Positions 23,227 to 33,647 of a stretch of 64,000 bases of DNA are shown here, piece by piece; within the stretch, counting starts at the first letter, position 1; each line of letters opens with the position of its first letter. The translations under genes and the position numbers were made by a program. Source of the stretch: Leptodactylus fallax (Eukaryota; Chordata; Amphibia; Anura; Leptodactylidae); NCBI GenBank assembly GCA_947044405.1, contig CAMRHE010000333.1, forward strand, positions 1,488,001 through 1,552,000, in the 5' to 3' direction. The notes under the pieces are model-generated. The model worked only from the letters and a program-made list of their open reading frames with translations, was not told where the DNA came from and ran no database searches.

Positions 23227-24279
23227 TTATATTCTAGGTTCTTCAAAGTAGCCACCTTTTGCTTTGATTACTGCTTTGCACACTCTTGGCATTCTCTTGA
23301 TGAGCTTCAAGAGGTAGTCACCTGAAATGGTCTTCCAACAGTCTTGAAGGAGTTCCCAGAGATGCTTAGCACTTGTTGGCCCTTTTGCCTTCACTCTGCG
23401 ATCCAGCTCACCCCAAACCATCTCGATTGGGTTCAGGTCTGGTGACAGTGGAGGCCAGGTCATCTGGCGTAGCACCCCATCACTCTCCTTCTTGGTCAAA
23501 TAGCCCTTACACAGTCTGGAGGTGTGTTTGGGGTCATTGTCCTGTTGAAAAATAAATGATGGTCCAACTAAACGCAAACCAGATGGAATAGCATGCCGCT
23601 GCAAGATGCTGTGGTAACCATGCTGGTTCAGTATTCCTTCAATTTTGAATAAATCCCCAATAGTGTCACCAGCAAAGCACCCCCACACCATCACACCTCC
23701 TGCTCAATGCTTCACCTTGGGAACCAGGCATTTAGAGTCCATTCATTCACCTTTTTTGCGTCACACAAAGACACGGTGGTTGGAACCAACGATCTCAAAT
23801 TTGGACTCATCAGACCAAAGCATAGATTTCCACAGGTCTAATGTCCATTCCTTGTGTTCTTTAGCCCAAACAAGTCTCTTCTGCTTGTTGCCTGTCCTTA
23901 GCAGTGGTTTCCTAGCAGCTATTTTACCATGAAGGCCTGCTGCACACAGTCTCCTCTTAACAGTTGTTGTAGAGATGTGTCTGCTGCTAGAACTCTGTGT
24001 GGCATTGACCTGGTCTCTAATCTGAGCTGCTATTAACCTGCGATTTCTGAGGCTGGTGACTCGGATGAACTTATCCTCCGCAGCAGAGGTGACTCTTGGT
24101 CTTCCTTTCCTGGCTGGTCCTCATGTGAGCCAGTTTCTTTGTAGCGCTTGATGGTTTTGGCCACTGCACTTGGGGACACTTTCAAAGTTTTCCCAATTTT
24201 TTGGACTGACTGACCTTCATTTCTTAAAGTAATGATGGCCACTCGTTTTTCTTTACTTAGCTGCTTTTTTTCTTGCCAT
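23227..24279 (-). pseudogene. DD38E transposase, inactivated (copy A)
   Basis: Cut-and-paste transposase of a Tc1 relative. The best-preserved part (23227-23694) contains [16 protein letters not shown] and [14 protein letters not shown], with 38 residues between the second Asp and the Glu. The C-terminus is [10 protein letters not shown]. The N-terminal part has [19 protein letters not shown] and an HTH stretch [17 protein letters not shown]. Defects: an extra A in the run after the start codon, a frameshift near [10 protein letters not shown] shared with copy B, and stops at former Arg/Gly codons just upstream of 23694. Confidence 0.85.
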
Positions 24280-24688
24280 AATACAAATGGTCCCAACCCC
24301 ATTTATAAGGCAAGAAATCCCACTTATTAAACCTGACAGGGCACACCTGTGAAGTGAAAACCATTTCAGGTGACTACCTCTTGAAGCTCATCAAGCGAAT
24401 GCCAAGAGTGTGCAAAGCAGTAATCCAAGCAAAAGGTGGCTACTTTCAAGAACCTAGAATATAAGACATATTTTCAGTTGTTTCACACTTTTTTGTTAAG
24501 TATATAATTCCACGTGTGTTAATTCATATCAAAGAAAAAAAAATAACAAACTAGCACTAATACCTAAAATATAACCTTTAATAATCTGATTAAAAAGTGT
24601 ACAATGCACTACAAAGAAAATGACGTCTGTAGTGTTGCTGCATATGGCATTAAGCAGACAACAGCACATAAGTAGCTTTCACAATGTC

Positions 24689-25470
24689 CATAAAGCCTCT
24701 GTTTGAAAAACAGCTAAACTAAGTGTTCAATAATCAGCAGCATGTGAGTGGCTTTATCACAAGGTCAATAGAGCCCCTGTTTGAATAGATCTATCTTAAG
24801 AGGCTTAACTAAATGTAAACACAGCCCTTGTTTGTATAAAGATATCCTCTAAGAGGTTTATAACAATGTCCACACAGCCCGTTTGTATATAGCTATCCTC
24901 TAAGAGGCTTATCTCAAAATAAACACAGCCCCTGTTTGTTAAAGCTATCCTCTAAGAGGCTTTAGCAATGTAAACAGAGCCCCTATTTGTATAAAACTAT
25001 CCTCCATAAAGCCTCTGTTTGAAAAACAGCTAAACTAAGTGTTCAATAATCAGCAGCATGTGAGTGGCTTTATCACAAGGTCAATAGAGCCCCTGTTTGA
25101 ATAGATCTATCTTAAGAGGCTTAACAAAATGTAAACACAGCCCTTGTTTGTATAAAGATATCCTCTAAGAGGTTTATAACAATGTCCACAGCCGAGCCCG
25201 TTTGTATATAGCTATCCTCTAAGAGGCTTATCTCAAAATAAACACAGCCCCTGTTTGTTAAAGCTATCCTCTAAGAGGGTTTAGGAATGTAAACAGAGCC
25301 CCCATTTGTATAAAACTATCCCCCATAAACCCCCGGTTGGAAAAACAAATAAATGGTTTATAATTAGAGGGTGTGGGGGGTTTTTCAAAGAAAAGCCCCT
25401 TTTTGAATATTCTTTCTAAAGGTAAAAAAATATAAACACCCCCCTTTTTTTAAAAACCCCCCACACAGTG
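24689..25470. repeat. Tandem duplication of a 316-319 bp block in the left arm
   Basis: CATAAAGCCTCTGTTTGAAA starts at 24689 and again at 25005; the 316-bp blocks are nearly identical. A third, strongly corrupted copy starts at 25324 (CATAAACCCCCGGTTGGAAA) and dissolves into C and T runs by 25465. Each block contains several shorter units built on CTATCCTCTAAGAGG. The right arm has a single block. Confidence 0.85.
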
Positions 25471-25550
25471 TCCACCATCAGCCGACACTGGGAACTGCAG
25501 TTATTACTGCAAATTATCTCAGTAAGCTTGATATTATCTTTATCTTTACC

Positions 25551-25596
25551 TTCTCCTGATGAACCCTGCTTATCTCTGGGGGAAACGCGTTGAGGA
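25551..25596 (+). ncRNA. Hammerhead-ribozyme-like motif
   Basis: Stem I TTCTC (25551-25555) pairs with GAGGA (25592-25596, one G-U). Core CTGATGA is at 25556-25562. Stem II pairs CCC (25564-25566) with GGG near 25579-25581, closed by an A-G mismatch next to the core. Core GAAA is at 25582-25585. Stem III is the self-complementary ACGCGT (25585-25590), followed by T at 25591, so cleavage would fall after 25591. A palindromic, very short stem III is a feature of hammerheads in Penelope-like elements and retrozymes that act as dimers. The weak stem II makes activity uncertain. Confidence 0.5.
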
Positions 25597-26227
25597 TAGT
25601 TTTATACAAATAGGGGCTCTGTTTACATTGCTAAAGCCTCTTAGAGGATAGCTTTAACAAACAGGGGCTGTGTTTATTTTGAGATAAGCCTCTTAGAGGA
25701 TAGCTATATACAAACAGGGGCTGTGTGGACATTGTTATAAACCTCTTAGAGGATATCTTTATACAAACAAGGGCTGTGTTTACATTTTGTTAAGCCTCTT
25801 AAGATAGATCTATTCAAACAGGGGCTCTATTGACCTTGTGATAAAGCCACTCACATGCTGCTGATTATTGAACACTTAGTTTAGCTGTTTTTCAAACAGA
25901 GGCTTTGTGGACATTGTGAAAGCTACTTATGTGCTGTTGTCTGCTTAATACCATATGCAGCAATACTACAGACATCATTTTCTTTGTAGTGCATTGTACA
26001 CTTTTTAATCAGATTATTAAAGGTTATATTTTAGGTATTAGTGCTAGTTTGTTATTTTTTTTCTTTGATAGTATATTTGAGCACGTTTAGTTACTCTACA
26101 TTTGTTTACTTCTATGTGTTAATTCATAGTTTTGATGGCTTCAGTGTGAATCTACAATTTTTATAGTCATGAAAATACAGAAAACTCTTGGAATGAGAAG
26201 GTGTGTCCAAACTTTTGGTCTGTACTG

Positions 26228-27019
26228 TACATGATAGTTGTGGTCATCAGTGTGCTAATAAGAGAGAGGACTGCTGCAAAGAATTCTACTAAAGATAACA
26301 GGAAATTTGAGCTTATTATTTAGATTAGTGGCCAGAGTCAGAACTAAAGGATTTTTAATAATTTTTTAAAATATAAATAGCCTAGAAAAATTTTAAAAGC
26401 CTAACTAAAAATTAAAAAAAAATTGTTTAACATAAAGCCTGATTAAAAAATAGGTTATTTTCTGGCAATACATTCCCTTTAAAGTACAAGAGAGAAAAAG
26501 AAGCCACAACAGAGTGACAAAATGAGTACATATCACCCGTATGGGAATGTTCACACAGCAATAATAAACAAAGGGATAATATGACATGTATTCTTACCAT
26601 GACAAAGCCTTTGGTTTCTGCTGCAGGTTGACACAACAGTTGGCCACATTCAGTGGTACTAAACAATATGTGACTGCCTGCTGTGGCAAAATAGGCCACA
26701 GTACTTATTTTTTCAACCTATCGCTGAAAACTATTGGAACTTCCTGAGGGTGTTCCAAAACACAGCACAAGGCCCAGGGGCTGCCCCATGTGGGAGACTT
26801 AAGCCAAGAGACAGTAGGGAGGCACTGCTGACCAATTTTTATTAGAGAAGTCTTAGATTCTGGCATCAGTATGGCATGCCACTCTTCCTCTGCCATGAGG
26901 AACAGGAAACAACTGGTTTCTAAATTGAGGGGCTTTTTATTTTCGAATTCATGCGGTTTCCTGTCCATGTGGAGGGTGGGGAATCCTCCTGTCAGTGCTG
27001 CTGTGGGGGCGTTAGAAAA
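26228..27019. other. Unassigned sequence
   Basis: AT-rich, with no recognised element. Minus-strand frames at 26427-26699 and 26705-27043 lack any domain resemblance. Confidence 0.5.
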
Positions 27020-27405
27020 ATTAAGTGAATGAACAAGTGACATCTAAATGAAAGCAATATTTGCCTTCAAAACTGCATCAATTCTTCTACGTACACTTGC
27101 ACACAGTTTTTGAAGGAAGGCAGGGAGGTTTTTCCAATCATCTTGTAGAACTAACCACAGATCTTCTGTGGATGTAGGCTTGCCTGAATTCTTCTTGCTC
27201 TTCATCTAATCCCATACAGACCCAATGACGTTGAGATCAGGTGCGAGCCATATCATTACTTCCAAGACTCCTCATCCCAAGGGTGGTCACACCAAATATT
27301 CATTTAATTTAGTTTTCTCACTTGTTCATTCATTAATGGTTTATTTATTTGTCAATTATTTTGAAAGCCTTTGTCAGACCTGCCTAAAACATTTGCACAA
27401 CACTG
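27020..27405 (-). mobile_element. Internally deleted Tc1-like remnant, same family as copy H
   Basis: About 385 bp. The phrases GAATGAACAAGTGACATCTA and GCATCAATTCTTCTACGTAC align with copy H at 18115-18200. The right end is CCTAAAACATTTGCACAACA then CTG before TA (27406-27407). The centre keeps CCCAATGACGTTGAGATCAG, from the DDE signature region. The left terminus is missing. Confidence 0.6.
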
Positions 27406-28540
27406 TAGATAACATAAGCATATGGTCAGCACAAGTGAGAGACCCTTAGAAACTGAACATGGTACCATTGCTGATATATACTTAGGATATGTTCATATGC
27501 GGCAAATCCGTTGCAGATATTTTCATGACTTGAAATCTGACCCATACATCTGAATGGGGTTGTTTCTGGAGCATGAATCACCACCATGCCAATGTATAAA
27601 ACGGTCACAAAATTTTCTGCAACAGATCTGCCGTGTGTGAACATATTTATTGTAATGATCTAGTTTGCTACAAGAAAATTCTACAGTCAGTGTGAAGAGT
27701 TTATGGGACTGAGACTTTTGGCCAGGTCACTCTCTTAGACTGCCAGTACCTTGTTTTTGTGCATATTTTGGCATGTTGATCTTGTGTGTTTTTCCAGTGT
27801 TAGTAGAGATGTGTGTATCTTACATTAAAAGACACAGAATGGGGGTAATCACTATATACCCTAGAAAATAGTACTACAATATAGTGTAATGTAAGATGCC
27901 AGACTTATTGACATTTCCAAGTTTACATTTTTTTTTTTTTTGATTGAACATCACACCCAATGTTATTTTTTCATTACTTTTATGGAAACACCACAAGCCA
28001 CATACTAAAATATATATTTTTTTTTACAAGTTTGTATCCTAGTTCTCAAAATGGCCACTGATGGAGTGCTTGTGATCTGAACCATCCACACTAATAGCAC
28101 AGTATTACTCAAAGTAGGTCTCTGATGATCAATAGAACCCTAATGCATTCTGAGAGTGTTTTATCATAAGTATAGTCTTAGAGGTTTTCCGTAAAGCCTG
28201 TAGGATTTCATATGTAGAGACCTAATCAGGATATATTAGGATGAATATCTTCTACAGTATATACACTTCCCTACATGTTCGATGAGGACAGTTGATTGTA
28301 ATGGTGGTGGTTTTCCCTTCCTCTTTTGTGAAACTTACTGCAGCTTTGTGGTGTGGTACAGGATATGTCATCACACAATACACGATGTGGAATCGGGAGG
28401 TAATTCGTAGAAAGAATACCTGCTAGGCTTTTCTTCACTTTTCTTTTCTTCCAGGGTGAAAAGATTCAGTTCACTGCCTTGTATTGAAATACCCTGGTAA
28501 AGAGTGGCTTTTTGACTACCTCTCTACACCCATATCCAAT
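27406..28540. other. Unassigned sequence
   Basis: No gene or clear element. Bases 27490-27650 contain the facing phrases TTCATATGCGGCAAATCCGT and CAGATCTGCCGTGTGTGAAC, a probable short foldback element of the host's 'cgttcacac' type. Confidence 0.45.
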
Positions 28541-29071
28541 CACTTGCAAGCTCATATCATCTCCACCTCAAAAACATCTACAGAATCCACCCTTTCCTTA
28601 CCAGAGATACACTAAAGACATTTATTGTTGCCCTGATTCACTCCCGCCTTGACTACTGTAACTCCTTACTAATCGGTCTTCCCCTTACTAAACTCTCCCC
28701 TCTACAATCTATTCTGAATGCGGCGTCCAGGCTCATCTATCATTCTAGACGCTACAGCGATGCCTCCGGTCTGTATCGGTCACTACATTGGCTACCTATT
28801 CAATACCCGAATACAATATAAACTTATCACCTTCATCCACAAGGCTCTCCATAATGCTGCACCTCCTTACATTTCCTCCCTCATCTCTGTCTATCGGCCA
28901 ACCCGTATTCTCCTTTCACTCAATGACCTAAGACTAACATCCTCTATTATCAGAACCTCCCACGCTCGTATACAAGACTTCTCCCGAGTTGCACCACTTC
29001 TCTGGAATGCTCTATCCCAGACTATCAGATTAACCCCCAATTTCCACAGCTTCAAGCGTAAACTACTGTAA
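28541..29071 (+). pseudogene. LINE reverse transcriptase C-terminus, frameshifted
   Basis: From about 28570 the family frame runs HLKNIYRIHPFLTRDTLKTF through SRLDYCNSLL and SLHWLPIQY. One extra C in the CAATACCCGAATAC stretch (28801-28812) moves it to the frame that reads RIQYKLITFIHKALHNAAPP, then SLISVYRPTR and WNALSQTIRLTPNFHSFKRK, ending with TAA at 29069-29071. A dead copy, typical of 5'-truncated LINE insertions. Confidence 0.75.
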
Positions 29072-29537
29072 AGACATATCTTTTCAGACAGGCCTATCAC
29101 AATTCCTAATGTAAACCCTTCTGTAGTTAGAATCCCTAAAACGTACCCTCCTCTGTTTATGCTCCAACATTACCTCACAGGATATGATACCGTATCAGAC
29201 TAACTTTATATGTCCAGGCACCACTGCACATTAAAGGACACGACTGGTGACGGCTCAAACAGCTTTATATATGTGTAATGACAGTAACCTCTATTCCAAA
29301 ATTGTGTGACCATTGTATAAGCAATGCTACCTCTGATGCCGCCCCTGCTACCTCTTGTGTCACCCCCTCTACCTCATAGATTGTAAGCTCTTGCGAGCAG
29401 GGCCCTCAGTCCCATTGTGTGAATTGACTATTTCTTTGTAATGTATCTTTTTGTCTGTACTTGAACCCTACAAATTGTACAGTGCTGCGGAATATGTTGG
29501 CGCTATATAAATAAAATGTATTATTATTATTATTACC
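28541..29537 (+). mobile_element. L2/CR1-type LINE, 5'-truncated
   Basis: Encodes the C-terminal part of a non-LTR reverse transcriptase and keeps the 3' end. Recognisable peptides are SRLDYCNSLLIGLP (about 28640-28680), LNAASRLI, SLHWLP and IQYKLITFIHKALHNAAPPY, then VAPLLWNAL. The 3' end has GATTGTAAGCTCTTGCGAGC, then TTGGCGCTATATAAATAAAA, and a run of ATT repeats at 29519-29536, as in L2-like 3' tails. The endonuclease and most of the RT are absent. Confidence 0.85.
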
Positions 29538-30709
29538 GGTGGCACAAGCCCTCCAGTTTCCCTTGGCACTCGAGGTCCGTACTGATGAAAGCTGTAGTGG
29601 GTGAGCATGTATGGGCAAATACCAGTGTTTTCCTTTAAATACATTTCAGCAATAATTTCCATGGCAGACACACATGGCTGTTTTCTATTACTTTATTTTC
29701 GTCATGTACTCAATCATTCCACTTGCTTCTAAAAATATGATGTTTTGGAAATAGTTACAATTTTATTATTACAAAATGGTTTTATGACAAAAACGTCTAA
29801 ATCACAGAACCAAGGTAAAAGTAGAAATAAGAACAACTACGTTACAGACATTTTGCATTGTTGTGCTCATATACATTTCAAGTAGGAAAGTGCTAAAGAA
29901 AATTTATAATAAATATGACTGATATATAAGGCTTACATATTGGATCAGAGAGAGACCTCACCATGCAGACTTATGTGCATACCATCGACTTCCAAGGGGA
30001 AGCTCTTATTACCAGAAATACATGAAATGTGCTCAGGAAGCAATGAAATCTGCAACTGCCTTAATAGAGAAATATTGAACAATGACCAGAACAGCATGTG
30101 CACGATAAAAAGGAGAAGAAGAATACCACGGTTAGAAAGGCAAAACTCCAAATAAAACAAGGTCATGGCTAAAGCCATCATATTCTTACATTTTCTTATT
30201 TAATCTGTAGGTTCAGTCTCACTGAGATTTGTTGCATGCAATATAGTCAGTTGCCTTAGCAACAGACTACAAACAGCAATATGCAAAACTGATTTAGTAG
30301 TCTGTTGCTATGGAGATAAAAGGACAGAATATGGAAAATCTTGACTGTCCAGAACTTGCTTTTTCATTACTTCTATTTTCATCCAACATGTTAATATAAA
30401 TAAATACAAATTAATGAAAATAATCTCAGAGTGAAGTATAGAAATATCTCAGAGCTTCGAGATTATCTTTTTTTGTAGTTCTATGTTTTATCTGGTTGGT
30501 GGAAATTCTTATAGAAGCCCTTGTATTTAATACCATTTACTGCTCTATTTTTTGTTTTTACATTAATTTACTAACCAAATAAAGCCAAGCTTTGCTGTCT
30601 TATTATACTTAAAAACATATCAGAATTTTATATTCACTTGAGGCTTCCGTAACAGACTTTATTTAGTTATAATGGGGGTAGGTAACGGTTTCTGCAGCAT
30701 GCAGTGTGA
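29538..30709. other. AT-rich, unassigned; possible regulatory DNA
   Basis: No coding evidence. The stretch has little resemblance to the repeats elsewhere and includes the RFX-like site pair at 30250-30309, so it could be conserved non-coding DNA. That is only a guess without alignment. Confidence 0.4.
30250..30309. promoter_or_regulatory. X-box-like site with a 13-bp inverted repeat
   Basis: GTTGCCTTAGCAAC at 30250-30263 fits the RFX X-box pattern GTNRCC-N(0-3)-RGYAAC. AGCAACAGACTAC (30258-30270) is repeated inversely as GTAGTCTGTTGCT (30297-30309), 26 bp away. No transcription start is identified nearby, so a regulatory role is an inference. Confidence 0.3.
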
Positions 30710-30909
30710 GGGTGGGTTCACACCTGCGCTTGAGTCCGTCCGCTGGCAATCCGAGTGAAAATCTCGGGGAACGGGATTGGCATCGGATACCGACAGGTTA
30801 GTGACGCATTGGTTAAAAACTCATTCATTTGAATGGGTTTTTAAAGCAATGCGCGGGTGTGCGCTTACACCCTCTGCGCTGCGAAGCCGTTTTTTTTCGT
30901 CGGACACGA
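30710..30909. repeat. Left half of a GGGTGGGTTCAC Harbinger-like MITE
   Basis: GGGTGGGTTCACACCTGCGC starts at 30710. The order of phrases (GCGACAGG..., TTCATTTGAATGGG, CTCTGCGCTGCG) follows the element at 545. The right arm is missing after about 30909. Confidence 0.6.
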
Positions 30910-32029
30910 AGGTGGTCTTACAGCTTCAATACCTGATGACTGAACTGTTGTTTAACCAATCAATATTCCTCTTGAACTTCCCATACACAGGGGGGAAGAA
31001 GTGAGGACCACCACCACTTTCACCACCTCCACCTGCTGTAGTTGAAATTTTCTCTCTAGCCCCCACCTGCAATCAGTTTTGATGCCTGCTATGCTAACTA
31101 GACTATCTAATGTCAAGTGGGTGGAGTCACGCAGAGGCAGGCAGTGATTCAAAGGTCCAATCAGAGGCAGACAGTGCAAGAGATCTAAGTCACGCCCCCT
31201 TGCCTGCCCCTGACTGACACCATCCACTTGGCATTAGGGAATTTAGTTGGCATATTAGGCACCAAAAATAACTGCTCCGATTGCCCAGGAACGGTGGTGA
31301 CTAGAGAAAAAATTCCAGCTGCATTGAAATCAGTGGAAAGGAGCCTATTCAAGGATGCAAAGAACTCAAGTTAATGGAGGTTGTGAAAGGTGCTCTTTAA
31401 GCAGCTCTCTTATGGCTTCTCAGAACAAGTCATAAACATACTAGTGGCTGATGTCATCTTAATCCCTGTCCCAAAATAATGTGCCAAAAATCTTTCCAGG
31501 GACATTAATAAGTAACCAAGTAATGGAAAAGTTCCATTTGATGGGTGAGGTAGAATGTGGTGAACTTGAGACTGTTCCCACCTAGAAATTCATCATTGCT
31601 TCTATGACCATACACAGTACATTCTGGACTGTAGGAAAAGATTCAGGCTAAAAAACAGGCTATGGTGTGATATTCTTTACTACCTGGATAGGGCACACAA
31701 GTCCTGGCCCAAGCCTCGGATCTCATGACCCAAAAGCATCATAGAGATCTATAAAATGTGGCTGCAGTATGGCCATCTGAATGAAGCCTTGATGTGTTTT
31801 GTTTTCAGAGAATTGTAAAAGTAACAACTAATCTGGGAGCAGTACAGGCATAGAAAGCAATGGTGAACCAGACACTTTATGCAAAGTTAACGCAAATCCG
31901 TATATACACAAATGAAAGAACCATAGAGTCGATGTTATCTACATTCATCAGCTAAACTGTGCAGATCAATGTTATCAATTGTTTTATGTTATCAGCCTTT
32001 TCATGCTGGGAAGAAGCTGACTTACTCAG
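30910..32029. other. Unassigned sequence
   Basis: Contains AGGCAGGCAGTGATTCAAAG and GAGGCAGACAGTGCAAGAGA, a weak direct repeat at about 31135-31185. No gene is seen. Confidence 0.5.
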
Positions 32030-32243
32030 GTTCACACTAGCGTTCAGGTTTCTATCCTTCGGGTTCATATGGGAAAACGAAATCCGGAAACCCTGTCCAC
32101 TTAAAAAGTGGTTACACACAGAAACATGCAGACCCCATGTAGACCCTGTCTGCCGGGTTTCTACTGATTTTATACGGAGATTTTAAGTGGAATTTGCGGT
32201 GGAGTCTTGTACGGAGACTCCAACACAGATGTGAACCTAGCTC
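32030..32243. repeat. Small inverted-repeat element, related to that at 9541
   Basis: The left end CAGGTTCACACTAGCGTTCA and right end ACACAGATGTGAACCTAGCT face each other. The interior has CTTAAAAAGTGGTTACACAC, also in the 9541 element. About 210 bp, non-coding. Confidence 0.55.
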
Positions 32244-33255
32244 TTTTTTGTTCTTTAAAGGAAAAAGGTCAGGAAGCCCAAAAATATCTGTCCCTATACT
32301 CAAAGCATTATCTCACACATCAAATCTCCAGACCAAGAACAATCTATGAGTGGCGGCAACAGCATTTACTATGTGTTAAGGTTTTGTGTGACCATTCACA
32401 TTAAACAATGGCTGGGGGCATCCAACATCTAATGTTCATTTGAGTGTCATGACTCTACCCTAATGGCAGAAGTGGATTTCAACAAGCTCGACCTTTGTTC
32501 TCATGGGAAGTAAGCAGCTGTCAAACATGACTGACATGTCCGACTTATTCCCTCTCCCAGTTAAAGATCCGAGCACACTCGGACTGGACTGAGCATTTAC
32601 TTGGATAGCAGGCCAGAAGAAATAGCTGTCTGCTCACTGAGAATTCGACCAACAGCTATTTGAGGGGTATAGAGATCTAATGCAATGTGTGAACAGAGCC
32701 CAACTAACCAATGTCCACTCAATGTATGCTAATGCTATAAACAGATGCAATAGATGAGACCTCCAACAATAATGTATAGAAAACAAACCACAATGCCCTA
32801 ACATGTAAATTTCATTCATACAGTGGCAAAATAAATTTCATATAACTTAAGTTGTGCAACTGTGCGTGATAAAGTGGACCTTTACATAAATTCATGGTGC
32901 CACTACAATTAGGACTCTCTTCACACTAGGATCAATGCCATTTATAAGACAGCTATGACAGACATTCTGGATCATCCCATTGACATAAATGTGCGCTTTT
33001 GTGAAGTTTTTGATGGCAAGAACAGCATCACTGGCTATGCCAATCTTGCTGTGAAAAATACTGGCAAGAAAAATAAAAATTCCTAGTGTGAACGGAACGT
33101 AAATAGAGGCAGGAGATGAGAATATTGAATGGAAATGGGATGAAGGCAATACCAGATTAACAAGAAATAGCACACAGTAACATACAGCAAAATGGAAATA
33201 CACATGACACAAAGGTCTGTTATCAATAACTTATACAGAAATTATACACAGATAA
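32244..33255. other. Unassigned sequence
   Basis: Facing phrases CTTCACACTAGGATCAATGC (32919) and TTCCTAGTGTGAACGGAACG (33080) suggest one more decayed foldback element. No gene is seen. Confidence 0.45.
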
Positions 33256-33647
33256 GGGTGGGTTCACACTTGCGCTTGAGTCCGTCCGCTGCCAATCTGA
33301 GTGAAAATCTCGGGATAGGCATCGGATAGCGACAGGTTAGCGACGCGTTGCTTAAAAACCATTCATTTGAATGGGTTTTTAAAGCAATGCGAGGGTGTAC
33401 TCTTACACCCTCTGTGTCGCGTATCCAGTTTTTTCGTCGGAAACAAAATCGGACATGCAGGACTTCGTTTCCGCTGAAAAAAAAATAGATTCGCGACGCA
33501 GATGGTGTAAGCGGACACCCGCGCATTTTTTTTAAAACCCATTCAAAAGAATGGGTTTTTAAGCAATGCATCGCTAACCTGTCGCTATCCGGTGCCTATC
33601 CAGTTTCCCGAGATTTTCAATCGGATTGGCAGCAGACGGACTCAAGC
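33256..33647. mobile_element. Palindromic Harbinger-like MITE, right terminus lost
   Basis: TAA (33253-33255) followed by GGGTGGGTTCACACTTGCGC. Both arms are present up to CAGCAGACGGACTCAAGC at 33647, after which the expected GTGTGAACCCACCC end is absent. The interior matches the copy at 545, including the facing ATTCATTTGAATGGG and CCCATTCAAAAGAATGGG. Confidence 0.65.

Larger units (their letters stand above)
24528..26114. mobile_element. Foldback element with hammerhead-like core, candidate non-autonomous Penelope-like element
   Basis: 1587 bp inserted in the right terminal repeat of copy A, flanked by 13-bp direct repeats TGTGTTAATTCAT (24515-24527, 26115-26127). Removing it restores an exact 267-bp repeat. 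The left arm starts ATCAAAGAAAAAAAAATAAC; the right arm (25592-26070) is its inverse, ending TTTTTTTTCTTTGATA. A 44-bp tail (26071-26114) is only on the right. Arms agree nearly perfectly, for example over AACTATCCTC/GAGGATAGTT and neighbours. Between them lies a hammerhead-like fold (25551-25596). Long variable target duplication, inverted repeats, a one-sided short tail and a hammerhead motif are traits I associate with Penelope-like elements. No reverse transcriptase frame is present. Confidence 0.6.
23064..26227 (-). mobile_element. Tc1/mariner DD38E (Intruder-type) element, copy A, with a 1.6-kb insertion
   Basis: TA-flanked, ends CAGTACAGACCAAAAGTTTG and CCAAACTTTTGGTCTGTACT(G). The left terminal inverted repeat is 267 bp (23064-23330). 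The right one is 24361-24527 plus 26128-26227, also 267 bp once the insertion and its duplication are removed. The transposase reads toward the left end. About 65 bp of the leader are missing compared with the copies at 46084 and 54821. Confidence 0.88.

Noticed and set aside
23373..23932. Plus-strand frames opposite the copy A transposase (also 46844-47403 and 55130-55348 in the other copies)
   Set aside because: Antisense shadows that recur in every copy because the transposase sequence recurs.
24528..26114. CRISPR-like or satellite array reading of the repeated CTATCCTCTAAGAGG units
   Set aside because: The units are irregular, arranged in inverted arms and confined to one insertion with target duplications. 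This is a mobile element in a vertebrate genome.
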